NCBI GenBank assembly: GCA_034008185.1
Contig: CM067081.1
Coordinates: 85,146,765 to 85,210,764 of the forward strand
DNA: 64,000 nt
DNA from: Gorsachius magnificus
Taxonomy: Eukaryota > Chordata > Aves > Pelecaniformes > Ardeidae
Direction: 5' to 3'
This document shows, in pieces, positions 36,101 to 48,100 of the stretch. Position numbers and translations under genes: made by a program. Each line of letters opens with the position of its first letter. Within the stretch, counting starts at the first letter, position 1. The notes beneath the pieces are model-generated. The model was not told the origin of the DNA. It saw nothing but the letters and a program-made list of their open reading frames with translations, and searched no databases.

Positions 36101-39100
36101 CAGGCTGAAGATGTTCTGCAACAGCAGGAATTTTTTGCATATTTCATGAATAGCTTAAGTTAGAATTTGCAGGATTAAAAAGAAGAAACTGGGTCAAATG
36201 CACGTGGCGTAAGCATCTAACTTCTTTAATGCTAAATTCATCTATGTTGTATTTTGAAAACTGAAGGAAGTGTTTTTTGGGGGTGGGGTTTTTTGGTGTT
36301 TTGTTGGTTGGGGTTTTTTGTTTTCTTGCAGAAAAATTACTTTGCCCTTTGAAATTTTGTGGGGCGAATCCCAGGAGACTTCTGGGGTTTCACAGTGTGG
36401 GCAACCACTTCAGGAGATGCTTTCCCAGCAAGCCCAGTGCCTTTCTGCATAAAGACTACCCCACTGCTTTTGTAGGTATATCGCTGGGTTTGAAGATTCG
36501 GGGAGCAAGGGCAGTAAGGGTCATATCCTCTGGAGTTGAAGTTGAGGCCAGTTCTCAGCAGGTGCAGCTCTTGCAGTAAAGCTTTTGACGGCCTGCACAT
36601 ACGAAAATGATGATCCCTGGGAGGGGCTATGTACATTTGGAAGGGCCGAGGGAGCCTGCAGCGCCACTGCCCCCGGCCTCACATTCCCCTTCCCAGGGAC
36701 CCCCGTGCCCATGGCAGCAATGCGCTCCGTAGTGTCGCGTGTGGGCTGCCAGGGGCTCGTTAGGCAGCGTGTGAGATGCCTGCCGTGTGCTCCCTCATGA
36801 CGTTAGAGCTGGTTTGGAGGCAGAGGCGACACCCTCACAGTGATAATCGCTGGTGGTGGTGGGAGGGTGAGGTGCACACAGGTGTTTTCCACGGAGCGTC
36901 GCAGCAGGCGCTCCCACAGGGTTTCCTGAAGGTAAATGTATCGCGCTGAGTGTGCGTGCCTGCCCCCTGTCGCAGCGTGCAGCAGATGGACCTGCAGAGT
37001 GCTCGTGTTCGAGTTAGATGGTGTTTTCAAATATTGTTATTAGCTGCGATGGTTGCCAAAACCACTGCCAGTGCTCAGATAAATGAAATAACCTGAAGTT
37101 CAGACTACAGGAAAGGAAGGTTTCTTACTCCGCTGTTCCTTTCTAAGGATTAGTTGTACAGAAGAGATGGGGAATGTAGTAGTGATGACGTCATGCTGGT
37201 ATTGCAGTGGCTTTAGAAACAAAACTAATTAAACACAAGAGAAAGGATCCTAATGAGCATGTTTTTTCAAGTCTCTCTTACACCTGTAGGTGCGTTAGTG
37301 GCTCCCTTGCTTAACCTAAGTTAAGCCTCTCTCCTTGGCACTGTGTGCAGTGATATTAGGCTTCATTTTGATTCAGGAGATGATGATACAGAAGATGAAA
37401 AAGTTATTTTATAGTCAATATGACTTTGAATGGTTTCCCTTTTTTGTTGTCCTTAATGGTTCATATCTTTTGTCTTTGTATTTTCAACCATGTAGGCATT
37501 TTTAGACTTGGTATATAAAATATGTAAATGGCTAAGGCTTGTAACAGGGTTTGTTATGGCCTTTGTGGCTTTTTAAAATATGCATGGAAATAAAAAGTGT
37601 ATAAAAGTAATTGCTTGCTTAGCATTATTGTGGTAAAAGGCATTTCTAAGTTTAATAACGTTGGGGGTTTTTGCTGTACAAATAACCACTGGTGCAAGAT
37701 GGACTGTCTGGTATCTTTGCCAGTGCAGGTGCTGAGCACTCAGGCCGACAGAAGCTTGGGGAGGGTAACCCACCCGAGGATTCCCACCAGTCCTGGTTGG
37801 TGTCTCAGTGCTGGCCTAGTCCTCCTCTCTGCAGCTGCCTTTGGAAGCCATCATCTGCCCTGTAGTTTCATCCCATGATGGGTTTTAGGTCTGTTAAGGA
37901 AACTGAGAAATACAGTGGCCAGACCTTCATGACTGTTACCCTCCTTTTGAGCTGGCTCAAACTAAAAGCTGACGTTGTGTTATGGGAAAGGGTCCTGAAC
38001 TGACCATCAGGGTTTGTCTTCCTCCCCTTAATTCTCCTCCCTCCGAAATACCTCCAGTGAATAATAACATGCAAGTACAAAACATAGAGCCAAAGAAACT
38101 GATTTCTTTTTGCTTCCTTTTGTCCTATTAATTCCATGCCAGATGTTTTCTTTTAAGGCTGCACTCCATCACATACTGTGTTTTATCTGGAGTGAACGCC
38201 AATGTCTACGTTGGATGCAAGAGCATCACTTTTAAAAACGGCAATAATGTTAATGACGGAGAGCAAAGTCCCAAGGACAAGTAGAACCTGTTTCTGGGGT
38301 TCTTTAACTAGAATTGGATTGCTTTAGCTACAGCTTTTGTGGCTGACTGGCTTCGATCTCTGCTTTTTTGTGGGTTTTTACAGCAATTAAATCACTGCTC
38401 ATTCACTGCTCGTGAAATTATTTCAACAGGGTTTGCTCAATAAGGATGAAGTTTGGTTTCTGTTATTAAAATGTTGAATACTGCCTCTTCACTAGGAATT
38501 ATCATGGAAATTAATTCTGGTTTTATTTGGAATTAAATTAATGTGGTTTTGTTTGGTTTTTTTTCTTTCCTCTTTTCTCGCTGTTCAGCTGTGAGGTCTG
38601 GCTGGCTGCCCCCCCCACCGCCTGCACTGCCCCCTCGACCTTCTGTATCTCAGGTATGGACAAAGCTTTAGTACTTTGCTGTGCATTATTCACTTATTTA
38701 CATTATTGTTGCAGCAGTTAACACGAGTTGTCTTGGACATGGCAGTTGTTCTTGCTTCCAACTTAATGCAAATCTGCAGTTTGCTCTGCAGTTCCATACA
38801 TGTCCTTCATGGATCTGTCTAGCTGGTGTGTTGCAATGTCAAATTACAGACTAATTAAATCTCTTTGTAGTGGAGCTGACATGCACCCACTAGACAAAGC
38901 TGGAAATTAAAGGCTGGTAAGGCTAGCCTACTAATAAAGAGTTTCATGCCTGAAAGGCATGGGCTTAATACCTGCCATTTGATTCTCAAGCTTCAAATGC
39001 TCAGAGGGCATCTGCTAAGGGAGCCATGGCGTGAAAGAGTGTATTTCACCCATGGGTTTGAAAAATAATGCTGAAAGGAAGCGAATGCCATGTCAGTTAT

Positions 39101-42100
39101 GTTATTAAGTTTCAAACCATTAGTGGCATGCTTTTGTTTTCCTTTCTGGATGGTTTTTTGTTTGTTCGTTTCTAGAACATCACACAGCACAGTGCAAATT
39201 GACTAAATCACATGTATCTGCATCCAGATACTTCTCCACGTTTTAGGAAATTATGGAGGATCAGTGTCATCTTTTTATGTTGTTGGCTTTGCTAAGTGTG
39301 CAGTTTTGAGACCGCACCTGGAGTCCTGTGTCCAGTTCTGGGCTCCCCAGTTCAAGAAAGATGAGGAACTCCTAGAGAGAGTCCAGAGGAGAGCAACTAG
39401 GATGATAAAGGGACTGGAGCATCTCCCCTATGAGGAAAGGCTGAGGGAGCTGGGCTTGTTCAGCCTGATGAAGAGAAGGCTGAGAGGGGATCTCATCAAC
39501 ACATACAAATATCTCAAGGGTGGATGTCACGAGGACGGAGCCAGACTCTTCTCGGTGGTGCCCAGCGACAGGACAAGGGGCAATGGGCACAAACTGAAGC
39601 AGAAGAGGTTTCAGTTGAATGTGAGGAAGAACTTCTTTACTTTGAGGGTGACAGAGCCCTGGAACAGGCTGCCCAGGGGGTTGTGGAGTCTCCTTCTTCG
39701 GAGATATTCAAAGCCTGCCTGGGCGATGGCCTGTGTAACATGCTCTGGGTGAACCTGCTTTAGCAGGGGGGGTTGGACTGGATGATCTCTGGAGGTCCCT
39801 TCCAACCCTTGGCATTCTGTGATTCTGTGAAGTCTTAGGCAGCAGTATGCTTCATATGTTACTCCTTAAGGTGAAGTGTATAATAGAAAACTAGTCCATA
39901 GGGGAGCTAACAGCCCATTACACTTGAGTTTTGGATCTACTCTTAAGAGTCTGCTGTTGAACACCTCCTGCTGCACAGTGCTCAGGATAGAAATGATAAA
40001 AGGCTGGTTACCAGCTCCACGAGCAGCTCGCTGCTCTCTTCCGTTCCCTAGTCCTTTTTAGCATCTGAGGGCAGCTTAGTTTCTGCCTCAAGGACTGTAG
40101 AGTGTTCTGGTTTGAGCTGGCCTCCTTCCCCCGAGTCACTATGGCAGTAGCCATGCTGCTGACACCACGTGCTCCTCAGTGCACCCCTCGCATTCCTGCT
40201 TTGTCTAACGCTCCCCGGAGAGCAGCGTTTCCCTCTGGCTTTCCCTGATCCTGTGGTGTGGCTCCCTGCATTGTGCCTGCAGCAGATGCCGCTGCAACCC
40301 ACGCCGGTGGCCACCCTGCCGCTGCTCGGACTTGCCACAGCGCGCCAGCTCTGTGCACCGCAAGCCCTCTTGCTGCCATCGGGCAAACCAGTAAATATTA
40401 CAAATCCTGTTCTTGGGGGGAAAGAAAACCCCATTGTTTTCAAGCAAGGGTGTTGTTCATTTTCTTGCCCTGTGATTTGCATTTCCTTAGCAGGGCAGTG
40501 AGATGTTTATTTATGCATGTCCAGCAGCTGCTTCCTTACCACATGGCAAATACTGAACCAACTGCTCATCCTATACTGGCCTGTGCAGAATATAGGACCT
40601 TTCTAAAACCATAAGCACAAGAAGTTCTTGTGTGAAATTCTTGATCCAATCCTCTCCAATACAGAAGGCTGTTTTCTGAAAGAAAGCAAAAAAGTGGCTT
40701 CTGTGTCTGCTCAGTAGTGAATATATAGCTGATGCTTTGCTTACATGCATCACTTGCATTTACTTCATTTATTTCTGATGATTTTTAAAGATATTTAATC
40801 AAATATCAAAATATTCTTGTTCTGACGTCTAGTGAAAATGTACATAAAACCAGGTCTTGAAAACATAATAAACTTCACACTCATCACATGCTGTTTATTT
40901 TTTTCTCCAAGCATGCCTTCCTGTGATAAAGGTAACAGACAGTAGGGAAGTACATGTGGTGGGGTCGTAATTCAGCTGAGCTGACCCTTACGAATAGCGT
41001 GTAAGCCATAGTATGCATATGGATTACATTAGTCCAGTGGGGCCCTTGATTTAAAGAGCGGGAAGAAGTTGGAAGGAGGGATCTGCTTTCCAAACTGAGG
41101 CAGGGTCAAGAACTGAAGAAAAACCACGATACTGAAATGACACATTCAGCTTTTTCCTGTTTGGGGATTTACCAAACTCTTCTTAAATTTCTGTTTTAAC
41201 TTACTTTTCAAGGATGTTATTGAAAATCCTTTTTTATTGCTGTCACATTTTGCTGTATGCCTGAAGTTAAGCACTGTGAATGACAAATGTAGCTCGGAAA
41301 TGAAGCGAGCCCCACATATTGAAGGTTGCTGTGCACCATGTAAGTATGCTCGTGGTGTGATTATTTTGGCTCAGCTCGGGAGATCAGTTGATGGAGGAGG
41401 AGAGGCAGATCATTCCTTCTGAAGGCTATAGTTCTCTATGGATGGCTGAGAAGCAGCCTGATCCAGTTGGCTCTTTAGAGTGAGATTGAAGGGCTCATGG
41501 GATGGTGAAGGCCAAAGTGCAAAAAAGAGGTATCAGGGGGGAGGTGTTACATTTCAGTGGAGCAGAAGTCCTTCTGTGAGCTTAATCAATAGCAATGTAG
41601 AAATGGCATCTTGACTTTGGTCCTGGGCTGCTGTTGTTTTTAGTAGAATTTGTTTCAACCTTTAGGAAAATGTTATTTTTCCTGTCAGAACCTCCAAGGT
41701 AATCAAACTCAGTAAGTTACTGAGGTTATTCAGAGTGTGCCAAATGTCTCTAGTCATATCACAAACTTACCAAATTATGTCCACATCCCACTCTGCTTCC
41801 ATAGTACGGTCAGCTGAATAACGAGAGAGAAGGGCTGTATCCCCGGGCAAGTGTAGCACATCGTAAAACTCTGAGCTAACACTGCTGCAGCCCTGACTCC
41901 AGAGCTCAGTGGATGCACAGGCTTTCCGTGAGAGGCTCGAGCCTTGGGATCCTGCCAGGGCTTGGCCGGTTTAGCCACAGGGCTGGCTTCTCTGCTCTGG
42001 GTGGCTGCTGCCAGCCCACGCCGTTCCACACCTCTGGTGGGCAGGCGGGCACCTTTCCAGGTGCGGCTGCACCTCCTCTTACCTCTGCAATGGGTTTTAG

Positions 42101-45100
42101 AGTTGGTGGATTAACTCTGCGTTTCTTTCACCTTGATGGCCTCTGAAAGGCAATGGTAGCTCTGTCTCCTCGGGATTTTTCTCCCTTGCCAAAGCCAGCG
42201 TTCTGTCGGCTTTGTATCAGCCCACAAACTGCACCCAAGTTTTCCTCAGGGCTTTCACCAGACATTTCTCCGACGCAGTGGTGCTGTCATGTGGGGTCCC
42301 TGTGCTGACTGTAAATAAATTTAATAAATAAGGATGGGCAAAAGGCACGTTTACATAACGTGGATACACCATTATCTCCAATTGATGATCTTTTAACCCA
42401 GATTCCAAGCCATATCTCTCCGCACTACAAGCCATTTTGAATTGATCTTTCCAGTAAAATGCTGTGAAAAGCAGTATGAAATGCTTTATTAGAATCCTCA
42501 ATTTATGTTGCTTTCCTATTAAAAAAAGAAAGTAAATCAAGTTCTGCCTAAATTCTATAAAGGGCACTTGGAAAGATTACATGTAGAAGTAGGCTTATAC
42601 AAAGTCTGGAGTTTTGTTTTGGGTAATATGTTATTTGGAACAGTTTTCCTTTTACTGCTGTGTATATGCCTGTATGTAACTTCCTAGCAGCACATCTCAC
42701 GCTTAGCAAGTCTGCAGTAGCTGCTTTGATTTAAGGCTAATTTTATCTGTATCAGTTTCCATATTTCTTTGGACCATAACTATTTAATATGCTGCAAACT
42801 AGTGTACAGACTTAGGACACTGGCAATGCCTTGCCTCTCTCGCTCACTTCTCATGACATGCTATAGTTATGGCTTTTTGCCTTTTCTAAAAAAAAAAAAT
42901 CTTGTTTTTAAGTTGGTTTTTTAAGTTTTAGGGTTTTCTGTGTCATTCCCATTGTCATCCCGCCACCCCGAGTGATGGTATATAGAACAGATAACCTGTA
43001 GCTTCTTGAAATACCTACTGTGTTTTTTTCTGGGCTTGTAGAGGACTGGATTCAGTGGCTTAGGTAATTTTTTCCTGATCTTGTGTTCCTAACTTAATGG
43101 TAGACTTAAGTCATCAAGGAGAAATGTCATAAAGGTGGCACCAGAACTTTTGTGCGGACTCAGAGCTGTACATAGAAAAATTGTGTAACTTGGAGGCAGT
43201 AAGAATCACGACAGGAAGGCAAGAGCGTATGTAGCTGATTTGCAGTGATGCAGATTTCAGATAGGAAATAGCTTTGGATGCTCATAAATTACACTCCACT
43301 GGAACCAAACATGTATGCACATCTCATATAAGCCTCTGTAGTTGGTTTTTTTTTAATGGAAAACAAAATAATACTTTATTACTGTTGGCTTTTAAGCCTA
43401 CAGAAGTCATTTACCACAGCTGCTTACTGTGGGAGATTTAGTAGCATATTTATGCTAATAGGAATTATGGGTGAACAGTGAAGAGCAAATATAACTTTAG
43501 GATTTTATCCAACATCAGCTCACTATCTGCAACATTGCCCAATTGTATCAACATTCCTTTATTTAATTTACTCCATTTTGGTACCTTCCTGTCCAGTAAT
43601 GAAGGCGTATCTTCAATCCTGCCCGTGCTACATCAAGCCATTTCAAAACAGTGGGGCTGGAAGAAAACCCTGTATATCTTGGCTGAAAAAAATTATGTTC
43701 CTGGTCTCTTTTCCCAGAGCCTAAATTCTAAGCCTGTTGTTTTTGTAAATTCACACTGATTTGTGCAGGACTTTTATTTCTAGAGACTTTGGGACGTGGT
43801 TTTCCCACCGGTGCCACACTGGCAGTTTTGACAGGTGCTGAAGAAATTATGGACGAGGGCAAAGTGGTGAAGTGGAGTAGGTAGGCAGCTTGTTAACGTT
43901 GTCAAATTGAAACATGCTGAGTACATTGCAGCTCTGAAGATTAAAATCTTGCTGTTGTATAAGCTCAAGAGTTAGGCTGTCAGTTTAGTGGCCATCGTTA
44001 CCGTTAGATGTTATTGATTTGGTGAAGTCATGGAAACAAAGTACTGTGAGGGATGATAGATGGGTCACCCTACTCAGTCAGAGGCACCTGGTGTTGTTGG
44101 AAAGCAAAGATATTATTCTTTTTAACATATCGAATGTTCTGCTCTCCAAACGTTACTCGATACTTCATGATTCCTTGAAGTTTTTTGGCCATTCATCATC
44201 CAGAATTGCAATGATCTGCGGCACCGAGGCCAAGAGGTGGGGAATCCACGGAGAGCCACAAGCATGGGGTGTGCTCAGGCTGGGTCTCTAACCATCGATT
44301 ACGCGTGCCCCCATGCTGATCTGCGGCCGAGGCCAAGAGGTGGGGAAGGGCCGCTCCTGTCTGTCCTGCTGAGACTTCTCAGCCTCCTGAGTGGGACGGC
44401 CACGTGCAGGCTTCGTGCTGGGAGCTGGTCCAGGTGTCCCCCCATGGCCAGCATCTTTGGGTAAAGCCGAGACAGATGGAGGATGAGGTAGGGTTTTGCT
44501 TATCTCCGTTACAGAGTTGTTTGGAGAAAATGTTCAGCCAGCTGAGGCACCTTCTTACACTGTAAAATGATGTGAGGAATTTCAAATGGTGGCAGGACAC
44601 CTGGAAGATGGGAAGGAACTTTTTTTGTTATAGAAATTAAAAAAAAAAGTGAAGATTTTGCTTTTGGCAGTGTGCTATTTGTATACATGATGGTATTCTC
44701 CCAGACAACCATTTTATATTAAACCAAAGGCATACCTTTTTTAGCTTGCATTTACAACTACTGTGCAAGAAGAGGGTGAGTTTTTTGATCATCTCCATGG
44801 TTTTGGCTGCAGAGTAGCATAAGTTATATAATCAGTGCAACGTAGGTACTGAAGAAGCCTGCAACTGTAATAAAACTGAAAGTCTTCTATAGCGTGAAAG
44901 ATTTTGCCATCTGCCACTTTAATATAATAGAAGTGGATTATCTTCCTCTCGTCAAAATTATGTATTATATCTAAAATGGCCAGACAAAACAAATTATGGT
45001 TTAAGAAGTGGTGGAAAGTAGCACAATTAAAATTGAATTTGGGGAGTGGTTGGTGGATGCCATAAAATCCTTTCTAAAGAGGTTTCTGGGAGAGTGGAAG

Positions 45101-48100
45101 AAGGGCAAGTATCCTAATTAAAATATGTTGTAATAATTTTTTAATTTGGCTTCACATTTATTGTAAAAAAAGCAACAAAAAAGCTGAGAATCCAATGCTT
45201 CTATCTCTAGTGGAATGCACATACCCCTTTCTAGCTTACGTTAATCTGTTTTTGTGGAAGTGGAGTATTAAAACAGATTGTTAATGTTTCCATCTGGGTC
45301 CTGTTCTTTCCTTGCGAATGAGCTGAACATTGCAGCAATTTGTTTGTATTTACTGCCTTTTTCTTCAACCTTATCACCAGCCCTCAGATAGCTCGGGGAA
45401 AGAAAAAGCTTATCAAAAGTTCAGGGCTGCAGAGCGCTGAGAAAGCAGGCGGCACGGCACGCTAAGACCCTGGCAGCTTGTTGCATTTGCATCCCTATGG
45501 GTTTTCGTTCTGTCTTATCACTTTCAGTTTCTGTAACAAGCAATAAAAAGAATTGATGAGTCAGTGTGGCATGCACAAGACTCACAGAAACTGGAATTGA
45601 GACATCTTGACTTAGAAATTGGCATTAAGCATAGAAATATGAATGTTAGAAAGGAGCAAAATACCTCTTAAACGAACTTGCATAGAGATTATAGAAGAAT
45701 GCAATGGGCACATACTGAGCGTTAAGCATATTTAGTATCCTACTTTTTTCTTACAGATAAGCTGTTCTCAATACTTTTTTGCAAAGCTAAGCAGTAGCAC
45801 TCTATAGGTAATGATTATGGGTTATTCCAATGAATGCACAAAGATCATTTCATTTCTGCGAGTAGTGCCTTTGACTACAATGGGACTATTTCCATGTGTA
45901 AAGTTAGCCTGGAGCAGAAGTGTGGGCGAGATTGAATTGTGGGAAAGATTGAATGGATACTTCACCTCTTGCAAAAGGGCTCTCAGGTAACAGAAAGAGG
46001 AAACCTCCGTGTAGGCCTTCTTTTCTGGGAGATCAGTTACGGATTGTCTTGAAAAGTGGGTGTGTAATCTACATAAATCCAGCATTACAAAGCAGAAGAA
46101 CTGGAAGTGTAAGCAAAGAACCAGTTGTTAAGGCAATGCATTCTCCCGTAGTTATGGCAATCTTTCATCTGAGGCTTTCGAAGCACTTTGTGCTTAAGTG
46201 AGCGTTACATATTCTTTTAGAAAGGTGCTGTTAAGTATCATCACATGGAGCAGTGAGGAGATTATGAATGGCTGGTCAGGGATCATGCGATGAAATAATG
46301 AGCATTTGCAATTCCTAATGCTCTCCTTAACGATGAAGAATTATCTGTCCTAATGCTCAGTATTGGCCGTAGGCCACAGGTTGATCTCTGGCCATGGCCG
46401 TTGTACAGAAACTTTGTTGGCCAGTTTTGTCTGCTGCCTGGAAGAATGAGGAGGGTATGGCTGTTCCTAGAAAATACGAGATGGTGCTGGGGAAAAAAGA
46501 GATACTGCCTGTTAATAACTGGACTTTGGTCTTCACAAAGAGAGGCTCGTCAGGAGGTTTGAAATAGGGCACTGTCTTGCTCTTCTCTGTGGTCACTTCC
46601 TCTTCTTCCCAAAAGCAAGTTACTCTTAGACCGAGTTGGCAAACTCTTTTGCACTGCTGGTAGCACCCATGAGCAGGATTTTTCTTTGCCCGACTGCTAT
46701 AAACCCTGGATGTGGACCCGGCCATACCCACACGGCAGTACTTCCTATGTCAGTAGCTTGCTCCGTTCTGCGGATATGAATGAGGTGCACTTTTAAGCGC
46801 CTCTATGCTACTGTAACTGAATTTTCCTTTGGCAGACCACATTGCAGAATACATAATCTCTCATTTTTATAAAACAGTGGTGAAGAATTTTAAACCCTAA
46901 TGTGCACCTGGGGAGGTTGAACCCCATGCACCAGTACAGACTGGGGGATGACCTGCTGGAAAGCAGCTCTGCCAAGAGGGACCTGGGAGTGCTGGTGGAC
47001 GACAAGCTGACCATGAGCCAGCAGCGTGCCCTTGTTGCCAAGAAGGCCAATGGCATCCTGGGGTGCCTTAAGAGGAGTGTGGCCAGCAGGTTGAGGGAGG
47101 TTCTCCTCCCCCTCTACTCTGCCCTGGTGAGGCCCCACCTGGAGTCCTGTGTCCCGTTCTGGGCTCCCCAGTTCAAGAAAGATGAGGAACTCCTAGAGAG
47201 AGTCCAGAGGAGAGCAACTAGGATGATAAAGGGACTGGAGCATCTCCCCTATGAGGAAAGGCTGAGGGAGTTTGGCTTGTTTAGCCTGACGAAGAGAAGG
47301 CTGAGAGGGGATCTCATCAACACATACAAATATCTCAAGGGTGGATGTCACGAGGACAGAGCCAGACTCTTCTCGGTGGTGCCCAGCGACAGGACAAGGG
47401 GCAATGGGCACAAACTGAAGCAGAAGAGGTTTCAGTTGAATGTGAGGAAGAACTTCTTTACTCTGAGGGTGACAGAGCCCTGGAACAGGCTGCCCAGGGG
47501 GGTTGTGGGAGTCTCCTTCTCTGGAGATATTCAAAACCCGCCTGGACGTTGTCCTGTGCAACCTGCTCTGGGTGAACCTGCTTTAGCAGGGGGTTGGACT
47601 GGATGATCTCCTGAGGTTCCTTCCAACCCTTGCCATTCTATGATTCTATGTAATGGTGAGACATTTCCAAGATGTGGGAAAATTTTAAGACATTTATTGC
47701 TGTGATGGAGGGAGGCAGTTTATTGCTGTGTTTCTGAATGAGAAGTGAATTGCCTAAAGACTATACTAAGCGTGGTATAAAACCAACAAAGAACTAGAGG
47801 GAACCCACCTCAGCTGCTCCTCATGGATCACCTTGTCCTTACACTCTGCTATAGGAGCTTGGACTGGAATATCCTGGAGCCAGTCTCACTCTGCCCATGC
47901 CCAGAAAGGAGGCTAGAGGGATGAGCTATTACCCCATGTCCAAGTCGGTGAAGGGAAGGATGTCTGTGAAGAATCCCTCTGCCAAAAGAAAAAAACAGGA
48001 GTTACTTTTCCTTTAAAATCCTTATGGGGAGACATCAGCTTGAAAACATATTTGTAAAGCCTCTCAGGCCTTGCCGAGAGGACATTGTTGGGTTAGCTGA

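Larger units (their letters stand above)
26211..38588 (+). other. REPS2: REPS2 intron (12,378 bp)
   Basis: Second largest intron. It holds T-runs (29676-29691, 34353-34368), a 28-nt direct repeat (34286-34313 and 34428-34455), a G-rich tract at 33562-33582, a T/G-rich stretch near 36270-36320 and a CRE-like palindrome at 37186-37193. No CR1, other mobile element or gene recognised. Long open frames around 33190-33640 come from the skewed G-rich sequence. Confidence 0.8.

Noticed and set aside
40090..40140. TGTTCTGGTTTGAG sequence resembling the start of an avian LTR
   Set aside because: Only about 15 bases match the pattern I recall, and no matching LTR end, primer-binding site or retroviral gene was seen nearby.
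40048..40614. Overlapping frames of 110-144 codons on both strands
   Set aside because: GC-rich intronic stretch with no recognisable protein.
46902..47606. 234-codon frame as a host gene
   Set aside because: It is the C-terminal tail of CR1 ORF2, truncated and frameshifted, without a promoter or the catalytic domain.
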